From positions 18,778,261 to 18,842,260 of the forward strand of contig NC_086360.1 in NCBI RefSeq assembly GCF_036324505.1: 64,000 nucleotides of DNA, read 5' to 3'. The notes under the pieces are model-generated. The model was not told the origin of the DNA, searched no databases, and worked only from the letters and a program-made list of their open reading frames with translations. This document shows, one piece after another, positions 14,001 to 24,900 of the stretch (positions within the stretch are counted from its first letter, which is position 1; the number at the start of each line of letters is the position of its first letter). The translations under genes were made by a program, and so were the position numbers. This DNA comes from Eleginops maclovinus (taxonomy: Eukaryota > Chordata > Actinopteri > Perciformes > Eleginopidae).

Positions 14001-15837
14001 TCATAACAGAGACTTTTAAAGTGAACTAAATTAAAATTAAGTCGGCCTAATAACACATGTTCTGGTTGCTACACAATAGCGTATACCTACAGTAAATGTA
14101 TTTATCCCAAGCAAATAAGGGCTTAACTTTTGTGAATTACTCTTCAAACTAAAACAGCCAAATCAGAACAAAGGATTTAGTTGTTCCTTCAGCAAGTCTG
14201 CCTCAGAAAATAATACATATTTTAAAAGCCCAAACAAGCCAAACTTATCAGGACCAGAGTGATGCCCTGTAGCTTTTGTAAAAGACATGAGTTTTCAACC
14301 ACAAACACCACACGGAGCAGGAGTGGGTAGATGGATGCACTGACAAAATTGCAATGTTTGGGCTTTGCTTAACACATCAATCTGGTTAAATCTCGGATAA
14401 CTATAATTTTCTGCAGCTGGAGTTAGCATTTTCTACTGTTCTTCAAGCAGCAGCAGCAGCAGCAGTACACTCCAGTGTGATGGATAAGAACCTGTCAGGG
14501 CCTGACACTTTCTTGGATGCCTTGTGGGGCCAATTGCAGGAATAAGTAAACATTAACCAATACACAGAGAACACATTGTTTTTGCTATAGAACACTACTG
14601 GCTATAAACACAGGACTTTCATTATAGTTGCTTTAGAGAAGACCCTTATCAGGTAGGGTGGAGCTTCATGATTTCTGTGTGTCTGTGCTTGTTTTTACGA
14701 CTGTCAAATAACATTTTCAAGCCTCTCTGCAAGACTAATGATATTGAGTTTGCAGACATGTGTCAAAAGGATGACATTTCTTACTCATTACCAATCCATT
14801 TTGCTACAGCCACGTCTTTCAAGTCCTTGTCTCCTTCTCATGAGTGACTGTAAAACACTGACAGAACTGTCACGCCTCTTCGTCAGCCACCGCTGCAATC
14901 TTGGAAGTTTACAAGGTCCCCAAGGGCAGGGCACATTAAACACAGACAAAATGTGTGGTGTTAGTGTTGCAAACCATCCCCCCCCTGACTGGCTAAACTA
15001 GGGGCTACGAGTGTTTTCCGGAGTCTTGGATGAAGGTGGGTTGGGTGGGGGTGAGTGGGGTAATTACATACAAGCAGACAGCATATGCTTCTCATCAGTA
15101 CTCAAACACCCTCCCCCATTAGAGCACTCTTATTTTCAAGTTGCAGCTTTCCCATATAGGAGGACAGATGCCGGGGTGAAGAGCCTTACCTGTCCCACAC
15201 ACTCCTCACTCTTAAACACACATATTCCTGCTGATGTCTTGTATCAGTTTGAGTTCAATGTGCTGCTCTTTGTTCCAATGGTCTTCTACTGAAACAGATA
15301 TGGGCTACATGTGCAACAGGTTCTGAGCTGTGTTGCAGTTTGCTGTGATCTTTACAGATGTCATAATCAGTGGCAATGTGAACTAGATGTTTAGATTGAC
15401 ATTGGAAAAAGAGGCTACATGCTGCTGTGTTGCTGAAAAATTTGACAATTTTGGCTGATTTGTTAACAGCTGCAGTAAATCCTAATTATAATACAAGAAC
15501 ATTGAAATTATATATAACACATTCACAATAAAATAGTTTTTTTTAAAGAAAAAAAAAAAGAGTATGGTCAAGGAGTACCTGGGTCGTGGAAGGGGACCAG
15601 CACAAAGTTTTTGATTGGTCTGGTTATTCTGTTTAGGGTCTTCTCCAGGATCCGCGAGGCGCCTTCTATCACCTGTTTCAGATCGTCGTACATGGAGCCG
15701 GTAACATCGAACACAAAGGCCAGGGTCGAGGCGCTGTCACCGGAACCATCATCCTCCCCAGCCCGGGGGACTGCCAAGAGCCTGTGCGCGCCGATACACA
15801 GCGCCAAGACTAGGCACTTTAATAAGACACCGGTCAT
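1..15837 (-). CDS. hmcn2: Hemicentin (hmcn2), 5' part of gene, 22 exons
   Basis: Hemicentins are very large secreted matrix proteins that organise basement-membrane and cell-cell junctions. The 22 exons joined here give about 1,089 residues: signal peptide, VWA domain, a hemicentin-specific linker, then tandem I-set Ig domains. Every junction keeps phase and matches recalled hemicentin-1/2 sequence throughout (for example [42 protein letters not shown]). The start is the ATG at 15,837, followed at once by a hydrophobic signal peptide. The gene leaves the window at base 1 inside Ig 8, so most Ig repeats and the nidogen-like, EGF and tail modules lie outside. The call hmcn2 rather than hmcn1 rests on ncs1 lying directly upstream on the same strand, as NCS1-HMCN2 do in human. 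The paralogue is inference; the family is near certain. Confidence 0.9.
2830..3345. repeat. Dispersed non-autonomous repeat in hmcn2 intron 19
   Basis: AT-rich stretch with the phrases TTAGCTTAGCTTATCATAG, CAGTTTTATTGAGGTAAA, TTTAGCGTGTTAGCATGG and AAAGATAAGCTAATGATCTG. These occur in a widely scattered percomorph repeat with many GCTAAGCTA-type words. A related piece lies at about 62,862-63,195. No open frame, so a MITE or SINE-like remnant is likely. Limits are approximate. Confidence 0.5.
8132..9077 (-). other. hmcn2: hmcn2 exons 5-8: post-VWA hemicentin linker
   Basis: Exons: 8906-9077 (172 nt), 8695-8801 (107 nt), 8489-8609 (121 nt), 8132-8395 (264 nt). They encode the conserved stretch between the VWA and the first Ig, with landmarks [58 protein letters not shown] and [19 protein letters not shown]. 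Exon 8 can only be joined in phase to exon 9 through a GC donor (CCAG|GCAAG on the minus strand), giving [12 protein letters not shown], which agrees with the family. The acceptor of exon 7 has a short pyrimidine tract and is the weakest boundary of the block. Confidence 0.85.
9078..12619 (-). other. hmcn2 intron 4 (3.5 kb)
   Basis: No coding exon is visible on either strand; the short open frames lack family resemblance and splice context. About 12,372-12,500 carries a dispersed-repeat-like stretch, listed separately. The part from about 10,200 to 11,300 has balanced composition and little simple sequence, so it could hold conserved regulatory elements, but this cannot be decided from one sequence. 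Confidence 0.6.
12372..12500. repeat. Dispersed-repeat fragment in hmcn2 intron 4
   Basis: The motif AAGGCTTTATTGGTCATATG followed by GGCAATGAAAATCTTATGTT matches a short interspersed sequence often seen in teleost introns (typically read as ...CTTTATTGTCATATGCA... and ...CAATGAAATTCTT...). The family is uncertain. Confidence 0.45.
12620..15837 (-). other. hmcn2: hmcn2 exons 1-4: signal peptide and VWA domain
   Basis: Exons (high to low coordinate): 15579-15837 (259 nt), 13909-13979 (71 nt), 13231-13389 (159 nt), 12620-12742 (123 nt). The signal peptide covers residues 1 to about 22 ([20 protein letters not shown]). The VWA domain begins near residue 37 with the metal-site motif [12 protein letters not shown] (D44, T46, S48). 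It continues through [35 protein letters not shown] and [10 protein letters not shown]44-T-S in place of the usual DxSxS is normal for hemicentins. All splice sites are GT-AG. Exon 2 is split by a phase-1 intron in a codon that reads Asp (HDPDIGPV). Confidence 0.9.
13980..15578 (-). other. hmcn2 intron 1 (1.6 kb)
   Basis: No exon is recognised. It contains a short CAG run (about 14,447-14,465) and a poly-A/T stretch beside the exon 1 donor (about 15,534-15,560). First introns often hold enhancers, but nothing specific can be claimed here. Confidence 0.5.
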
Positions 15838-16099
15838 GTTTATTTAGATTGACTGCATCTGTCGGCTGGAATGAGGCGAATCACATAAAAAAGTTGAAGA
15901 AAGTTATTGTAAAGTTCAGATTTCAAAGCAATACAAAGTCTGGAAGCGCTTCCAATCGGCAGAAAAAGGTATCTGGAACAACAAGGCTCAGCTGAAAGAC
16001 ATCAAAATCCAGAGTAAAATATTTCCACAGGAGTACATCCGTGCGTAAAGTTTGGAGGAGCGTGCGGACTGGCTCTGTGCTGGAGAGACCCTGGAGAGC

Positions 16100-16160
16100 T
16101 GGTGCTCTGACGCTTCAAACGGGGGCGGAGATGGGTATTAAAAGGTTCCCGAGACCCAAC
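16100..16160 (-). promoter_or_regulatory. Candidate hmcn2 promoter elements
   Basis: About 280 bp upstream of the hmcn2 ATG lie an Sp1/KLF-type GC box (GGGGGCGG on the plus strand) and an adjacent AT element (CCTTTTAATA on the minus strand), in a locally CpG-richer stretch. Position and composition suit a promoter, but no transcription start can be fixed. Confidence 0.3.
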
Positions 16161-16811
16161 CTGATTTGTGTGTGTGTACCTCGACCCCACTGTGACTTCC
16201 AGGCTTTAACCCTATCCGACACTCCCCCCACCCAACTTTCTATTCAATTTTCTCGGTAATCGAGGTGGGCCCCAGAGACCCGTTTTTTTTTAACAGCTTT
16301 GCGCACATTACCAGCAGAGTTTGGAGCCTGTATTCTGGACATGCCGAGAACATTGTCTCAGTAACAGCCTCGTTATTATAAATAGCCTTCGTTTATATTC
16401 AACTGACACCAATCTAATTTTATACATAGCACACGCTGAGATCTTCCCTTGACATATGAATGGGTGGAATAGCTCAAGGTGCCACTCAGAAATGACACTT
16501 TTCTTTTTTTTATTGCATACATTAGCTGATCTGGATAGTTATTGATTATTAAATATCATCATAAGCTTTTTGTGTATTTATTTTCAAAGGAGATCAGACC
16601 TCACAAAGCAAGCTAGCTCTAGTCTTATAAATGTAAATAATTCAGTGTCTTCCTTCAAAGTTGTAGGGACCCAAAGTATTTCTGAGGCAACAGGCTGATT
16701 GCTCTCTTCATTTAGTTACTGATGCTTTTAAAACTCCTATAAAATACAAAGAGAAATAAAGATGTACATACAGCACAGACCAGCTGGTGATCAAAGCTCC
16801 AGACCCTCCTG

Positions 16812-16834
16812 ACCTCCTCCTCCTCCTCCTCCTC
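16812..16834. repeat. (CCT)n / (AGG)n trinucleotide run
   Basis: Seven to eight uninterrupted CCT units, purine-rich on the minus strand. It lies in the hmcn2-ncs1 spacer and is not in a coding exon. Confidence 0.85.
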
Positions 16835-17270
16835 TTGATATCTCTTTGCATAGTGTCCTTGTTGATAAGAAACAGAAAGCAGCTCTGAGCAGGCCCAACA
16901 GCTTCTAAAGCCAAAGAGACTCATTAACTCATATTTATGCAGCTCATTGTTTTTTACACAACCAAACAGTGAGGACTTTCATCACAGAACGATTAGGAAT
17001 GTGCAATTCTGTGTTTCAAAAAAAGACACTCACTGAAAATGATATTATTCTCCAGTAGAGAAGAGGCTCATATTTCAATTTTGGATACAATGCAATAAGT
17101 AAAAGTTGAAGTAATTCATTGTGGATCACAAAGAAAGTTGTTTAAAATACACATTTGATCAACAGTCTTTATCCACTACCTGTACATAAGAAATACACAT
17201 TTTTTCGATATTTAAATGAAGTACAAACACTAAGAATGAAGCAATAGAAAAGTCAGCCACTTAAATGCAT

Positions 17271-17276
17271 TTTATT
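17271..17276 (-). terminator. ncs1: Candidate ncs1 polyadenylation signal
   Basis: TTTATT on the plus strand is AATAAA in the ncs1 sense, about 1.7 kb past the stop codon. NCS1 transcripts are known for long 3' UTRs, so this distance is plausible. Further copies lie near 16,511 and 16,573, so the true end is uncertain. Confidence 0.35.
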
Positions 17277-18964
17277 CTGTGCTCTTATACCGTTAATCAA
17301 CAGGTAAATGACATTTATCATTTAGTAAATTATCATTTGCATAAGGCATAAAATCAGTCAAGCTGATAAACATCTTAATGCTGTAAATAAAACAATCCAA
17401 CAATGGAAAAAAGGCATCATCACATGCTCTGGCCTCGCACAGGACAAATACAAGTGGACAATTGCAACCACAGAGCTCGCAAAAATCTTTACAACCAGAA
17501 TTGATGTCTGTTTGTGCCTGTTTCTCAATGACCAGGGCTGTGTGTGTGCTGAGGGTGGAGTAGGATGCTCTCAAAAGGAATAATGAGCCTCAGTTCAGAT
17601 GTAAGCTGTGAGAATTGGCTGTGTTGCCTGGTCATGTCGTTCAGGATGTGGCTGTGTAACACTGCAGACACTAGTGCTAACGGGGAAATAAAAACACAAT
17701 AGGATGCAAAGACTGCAAACACAGTAAAATAATCCAGAGTAAACTCTGGCAACTTCAACGCTCTTCTTCAAATAAAAGTCCCATTCTCTCAGGAAAAAGG
17801 AAACGTTTGAATGTTTGAGAAAATAAATCCCCCAATAATGAGAAATACAGGGCAATACATTTCAACACATTTGATAAAAAATAAAACTTCATTCCATACT
17901 TATGAGGAAATTCCCATAAACGCAGCAAAGCAGAAAATAAATTACCATTCTATTTACATTATACAATGTACACTATACTGCTTTGTAACTTTTAGTAAGT
18001 GCTCAAATGATCACCAAGTAACACGTTTGGCCAGATTCTCCCAGGTTTCAAGTCTCTCCATGTGGTGGTGAAGCAGCAGCACAGTTCCTCTGAGCGCTTC
18101 ACATGCATCCTCAGCATGTGAACATACAACACACTAACATCTCAGAAGGGGAATTTTGTTCCTTGAACTGTGCATTGGGAAATCACAACACTGCCCTTGC
18201 AGAAATGCTTGCAGTCCACAACACTCAAGGGTGTACGCGGTGCAACATATCTTTAGAAGCACGGATAAATGACTGAGGGATTTGCTGATGTTTTGCTAAG
18301 TTCTCTGTCACATCAGAGGATATACTTGTTTACAATCCGAACTGGAAATGTAGGCGAACAGCTACTGCCACAAAGAGTTTGCAGTCCACTTCTTGGTGAG
18401 CGAAGTTTAAAGTGGCTTCTTCTCGTTGCAGGTGTGATGGCGCTGGATTGGCGTGTGGATGCTGAGTCGGATCCATCTGAGTTCTGAGATGATCATCAGT
18501 GAGTAGATGACAGTAAATTATGACATCAAACATGGGTATGTTCTGGGCATGCAGGAGAAATCACTAAACAGAGCTACTGTCTCAAAATATGTCTTCAAGA
18601 GCTCCCTTCGCAGTTGACAAAACGCTGAGCAGGATGTCAGCAACAATTGGCAGCGGTCGGTGCATTACATTAAGCAGTGAGAGCAGAGGGCTGTCTCGCT
18701 CTTCACTCAGCACTACAAGACTATTTGATTGCCAGCAAACAAGTGGGCCATTTGAATAATTCATAGGAACAAACTGAGAGCTGAAAGTGGCTTCTTCACT
18801 TTGGTTACAGCCCACAGAATGAATTCCCTTTTCTTTTTGTAATCTTTGCTCTGCTGAATAAAGAAAATATTATCCTGGTGTTAAAGCACAACATGGGATT
18901 GTTAATCAGCCATGCACAGACGAATGCAGGTACTCGCTCAATAAAACCCACTCACCTTACATTC

Positions 18965-21900
18965 CTACACAAGCCCATCATAGAGAGACAATGCCTGAAC
19001 AATAGAAGGATCTGCCTTTGAACCCTCCTGAAACTCCTGCAGAGTCAGCTTCCCGTCTGCATTCTGAAAGAGAAACATAAGAAAAAGATAAAACTGAAGC
19101 CCCTTAAATGCTTTAACATGCTTTTACCAGCAGGGGGCAAAACAGCCTCTTAAGCTAATGTTGCTTCTTTCTATGCTGTTGGACTGATCTTTGGTTCAGT
19201 GCTCCTGGATGGTAGTCACTCTCTGCCAATACAAATCACTATAAGTGCTGCTGTGCTGCGCTGCTAGTCCAATTGGCTGATCTTGGCAGTAGTGGGCTGA
19301 AAGACACACACATACATACCCATGCAGGCTGAGTCTCATCTTTCACTAAAGCTGAGTAGATTCTTGGGGCTGAGGGAATGGGCATTAGCACCAAGGGCTA
19401 GTGGTGGCGGAGACTATATATGATGTTTATAGACTGCAGGCGGTGTTAGTGACGCTGTGATGGCTACAGCTAACCGCTCTAAACTTAACAGTATCCATGT
19501 AGGATCCCCGAGGGTGGCAACAAAGGCAGATTCAGTCCTTTTTATAGTAAACGTATAATCTTTAACAGGCCAAGATTTACGTAACACTACAGAAAGTAAC
19601 ATCAAATGACACACCAATGCGCATTATCGCTATATATAACTTCAGTCTTCTGTGAATAGATATTTAAATATAAAGGTACTAACCTTGTCCATCATTGCAA
19701 AAATACGGTCAACTCGTTTTTCTGGTGTGTTTTCTTCTTCTGGCAGCTCCACAGTGTTCCCCTAAAGATATTCAATTATTACATGTTGTACCATTCAAAA
19801 CATGTAAATGTGAAGCTCTGAAATCTGGTGGACCATCTTACCACCATCTGATATATGGCATCTACAATGTTTAACATCTCGTCTCGGGTGATGTAGCCAT
19901 CGTTATCAAGGTCGTAGAGTTTAAAAGCCCCTGTATAGAGAAAGGTGTTAAATATACTGTATATATGTTAGCAAGTGAGGCCTTACTAGAATTAGAACCC
20001 CCCCCCTGTGACTTCTAATGTCAAACAAAAGATTAAACTTAGATTTTTCATGGAATTAAAAGCACACAGTGTTTTGTTTATCTTTGGAAGTGGTGAGAAC
20101 AGACAGGCAGCAGCTTTTCATGTTTGCTTTTCAGTACAATGGTTGACAGTAGTAATGGTGCACATAATAATGATCACCCAAAACGTACAGTTACTCAGAG
20201 GTTTTTTTTTTTCTACAGTGTTTGCTTTTCCAAAAAGGACATCAACCTATTGGGTCCTGACCCCCAGGTTCACGTGCCTCCCTTATCTTGTTAATAATCC
20301 CCTATTTGCTTTTCTCTAAGTAACGTCATACATATTCATGCAGGGAAGTCAGCCTTAAATCCTGTCATTTAAATATCAAAAAACAGGGGAGGAGACTGCA
20401 TCTTCTTACATCTCAACTTCTCATCAAGAGTCCCCCGGGAGGTCACTGACAAGGCCTGGATGAACTCAGAGAACTCGATGCGTCCATCCTACATGGTGGC
20501 CAGAGAGAGAGAACATTAAAGAGGAAATGGCCCAAAGACAAGATGAGCATCTTGCTTCACACTAGCCGTCCTTTCATGAGCTCCTTGCTGTTCTTTCATG
20601 ATGCCCTTGCTGTGTTCTGCTGAAAAACGGGGCCAGACGCTTGCTCCAAGTCAGCTTCTATTTTTGCCCTGAACCTGGCTGTGTCCTGAGGCAGAAATAT
20701 GTCACCTGTGGTCATTAGTAAGATGGATGCAACTGGCTCAATGTCCAAAGAGTTACAGCACAAAACCAACCGCTGGATATTTGGGACAAAGAAATTTCCC
20801 ATTTTTTCAATGACTCTGCATTGTGAAGGGACATGGCCGATAATTATGTTGGACGAGGTAGAGAATATACCGTCACTTAATCCCTCTGAGCTTTATTTGA
20901 ATCCTATGCTCTGAATTGTACCACAGAAGCTTGAAATTCGAATTAACCTCCCGAAATTGTGGCCTAAAGCGTTCTTCAGCAAGGGCACTCTGCAGCGGAG
21001 AGAAACGTCTGCTAACATGGATAATAATCAGATGTAAAACGAGAGCTTAAAGTGGCTAATTCAGAACGACTCACTGAAGTTCTGACCCCAGCTTCAAGCA
21101 ACTGCATTAGACATACTCAATTTAAATGCTTAAAAAGGCACAAAAAGACATCCCATTCACACAAGTTAAAAGCCATCTTGCATATACATTCAGTGGGGGA
21201 CAGTTACTCAGTACAATACTTAAGTACAATTTTGTATATTAGTATATAACTTTCCAATTCTTTATACTTGGTACTTCTGCTCCACTAAAATTAAGTGGCA
21301 GGTATTGCATTTTAACTTCAGTTACATTGAGGATTCTAATATAAGTAGAAAAAACGTGTATGTATTATGCGATAACTTTATCTTTCCCTTGGTGAAATGC
21401 ACGAGCTAAATGGCATTCTCTATAAAACAAATTCTTTAGCAGTTGCAACATAAAAGTGATGACCACTATGATGCATCAATACGTATAATACCATAAATGT
21501 GTATTTAATATTCTCCAGAATTACTTGTTTTTGCAGGTTAAGGAAATGTGGATGCTTATATTTCTTCACTTTTAATTAAGTATTATTTTGAATGCAGGAT
21601 ATCACTTGTAATGGTATTTCTTCACCAATGTACAAATCCATGTTGTGTTAGTGTAGCCTTTGGACTTCATGTTCTCCCCAGATCTTAAAGGACTGGTTAC
21701 AACAAAAAATCATTTCTGACTTTCTGCTACAACAACTTTCTACCTGCAACAGAGTTCAGCTAACGGTTGTTCTCTTCATGACCCAGGGGTCTGCTCACTA
21801 TCTCCACCAGACATCTGTCCAGCCAGACAATGCTGCAGTCATGCATTGCTGATTACATAAGTCATAAACACTGTTAAGATCAATGCATACTTTAACTATG

Positions 21901-24900
21901 GGGAGCAGAACACTAATGAAGGTCACAGATAAACATCAGACGGACGGGTTGTCTGATCTTCCTGACACAAAGACTCTTAACTCAGTCAATAAACCTCCAG
22001 GGGCTTGCCAGCATCCCAGGAGATGCTCATCGACAGTTTGCCTTCCTGAACACCATTTAAATAATCTACAGCTGTGTTTAGGTGGAATACTCTAGACAAA
22101 TGTTGTTGTTTTTTAAGGGTTTGGCCTTGTTAAAATGTGCTTCCTCATCACAACATCAAATCCTTAGAGAATGCTCCCACGGAAGAGACAAGAGTTTTAT
22201 TCAAAATAACACGAAAAAACAGGCACCTCCTGAAAAATAAATTGTCTCTCTAGGAAACTGATTTCTGCCACGACATGAAGGGTTACGTTTATGTGTTACT
22301 ATTGATGCATTGACAGAATCCACTGTGCTTTTAAAAAAAGATAGTGACTAAAAAATAAAGCAAATAAAAAGACAAAGAGCAGAAAAATGTCAATCATTTC
22401 ATACTGAGATAGCTAAACATGTCCTTTAAACCTTCTGTTTAAAACTGAACCGGCAGTTCTCCAAAATAAAGTCAGCAAAATAGCAGCACAGTGAATTCCT
22501 CTTCTTCTTTTTACCTTTAGATTAGCTTTATCCTCAGACACTGTCACTTTGTATCACGTTCCTTCTCTAGCAGCAGCCCAGGACAAACAGCCACTGTCAA
22601 ACTAATTCTTTGTCATCGTGAAGAAACAAAAAAGGTAGATGATTTTTTTCCTGGCTTACAATAGCACAATAAAACATAAGAAATTGTTCACCAACCTTAT
22701 TTTCATCAAATACATTGAAGACAAAGGAGGCAAACTTTGTAGGGTCTCCGAAAGGAAAGAACTGCTTGTATATCTTCTGAAATCCCAAAGCATCCAGCTG
22801 CCCGCTTGGACAGTCTTTAATAAATCCTTTGTACCTGAGAAATAAATAACAGAAAGACATAACACTTAAAGAGTTAACATGTGCGGTATAATGTGATGAA
22901 AATATAAAAATTAGACAGGATTATGCAACAATGACAACACACAGGAGTCACCTCCTCATCCCTGCAGCAGGTATTACTGATTCAGTTTAAAAGAGATGGT
23001 GCAAGATCAAACAGGTAAAGTGCCAAGCCATTTGTTTCATTCACAGATAAGATGATCGCCCTAATCCAATAGCAAGCCCAGAGTGGTGCACTGTAATGAA
23101 ATTACTCCATAGACCTCTTTTGATAATATGCGTGGCTGATAGATAAGTCTGAGAGCTTCCTCTCGCTGCTGGAAATGACATATCTAGGAGAGAAACTTAA
23201 TATCTCTATTCGTCTATATATAGAAGCATCTCATAAGCAATTTCAAGGGCAGTCACTCAGAAGTAGGTGGTTTCCTAGTATGGTTTTATTAAAGGAAAAT
23301 CGCGGCGTCAAAGTATAGCTCCATTGTAACAGGTTGAGGAACCAGGAAGAGAGCGTTAGCCTACAAACATAAAGGCTTGATGTAAACTAGGAGAACAAGG
23401 GAAATAATAACAGTCTATAAAAATAATTGCAAAAAGCTTTTGCTCTTGATCAGCAGCGAAAAATGACGCACAAGGGAGCACTGCATGTTCGTCTCTGAGA
23501 GGAAGGCTGGGCTGTAATTACGGCCAGAGAGAGAGTTCTTCTGAAGAATGGAGGCCAGTACACATCTTTTCCACTCTCTTTCTTCACTCCTCTTAAACTC
23601 TTTACTTTTAATCTGCCTTGGAGATAATGGAGCCAGCTCCAAATAGCCAAAGACAGGGAGAGATGCTTTGAGGAGCAGCTGAGAAAAAGTTCAGCAAGAT
23701 GAGAGCGCAACCATGTAATTCTCACATTGGAACTCTTTGGAGATATGTGGGGAAATTAAAGCTTTCTAACATATAAGGCATAATACAATCTAATTAGTAT
23801 TCAGCGCAAATCACAAAATAAATGATGCAAAGGCTTCAGTATGCATCTTTACTGAATTCTTTAGTCTTTTTTATAGTGAGACTATGCAATAATATATCTA
23901 GCAACCAAATAAAAAGTGGTACTGTAACATTTAAAATACTAAAACATGTATTCACACACTATTCTAAAGTTAATACAGTGGATTCATTCGTACTATAATA
24001 CTACACTATATTAGGGTTGTTAAGTGCCAGGTGTCATTATTTTTGGGTTAGGGTTAGGGTGAGTTATTAAGTGATCAAAAATCTTCAATCTTCAACGACT
24101 AACTGAAGGCTTACAAGAAGTGGTTTATCGCTCTTATTTTCACTGGGGTCAAATATCAGCCAATTTTACTTTATATCACAGATATATATATTGGTATTGT
24201 TATCAGAGTATACATTTAGTGATAAGTAACATTAAGTAACCGTAAAGATTTCAACTTAAACATTCCTGTGTCCTGCATGCTCTTCGTTTAAATTATAAAA
24301 TAAAAGCTACAATTAAATAATTGATATCTTGCCCCCTTATGAAATTACATTAAAGGAAATTGTTGTCAAATCAAGTCTTTAAGTTTAAAACCCGATATAT
24401 TTTTAGATATAGTTTTTTATCCACTTATTTATTCATTACAATTTAAACATATTGATTGAGCTATTGTCATTGTTTTACAATGCACTTTGAGTTTCATTCA
24501 TCAAATAATTATGTTGTATCTTCAGCCTGTTGATTATCACACAACTTCAAAGGAAACATCTACAGTACATGGGTAAACTAGAAAGGCACTGTACCAGTGT
24601 TAACATGTTTGCCTGGTGTCAGCTATCTGTCAGAGTCATAATCAGAATCACCTTCATTTGCCAATAACACATCATGTACAAGAAATGTGACTTGGTGGCA
24701 CGGGTGCTAAGACAAATACACAGCCAGAATGTACTTGAAGCAGTGAAATAGTGCAACCAGGCACTGCACTTGCAGGGACATAGCAGACGTGACATTGTGC
24801 ATTGGACCACCCTGGGGGGCCAGCATGAAGATTAAGTATTTATCACTGGCATTGGCTTCTTCTCCGTGGCATGTAACATGGTGGGTTTGCTATAGAATTG

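Larger units (their letters stand above)
15838..18964. other. Intergenic ncs1-hmcn2 spacer: ncs1 3' UTR and hmcn2 promoter
   Basis: Both flanking genes are on the minus strand, so the right part should hold the ncs1 3' UTR and the left part the hmcn2 promoter and 5' UTR. A TTTATT (AATAAA on the minus strand) at 17,271-17,276 is a candidate ncs1 polyadenylation signal. Just upstream of the hmcn2 ATG the sequence becomes richer in CpG, with a GC box (GGGGGCGG, 16,121-16,128). A CCT/AGG trinucleotide run lies at about 16,812-16,834. No extra gene is seen. Confidence 0.55.

Noticed and set aside
24044..24060. Telomere-like GGGTTAGGG repeats, here and at about 63,199-63,218
   Set aside because: Only two to four units each; too short to argue for a fused chromosome end.
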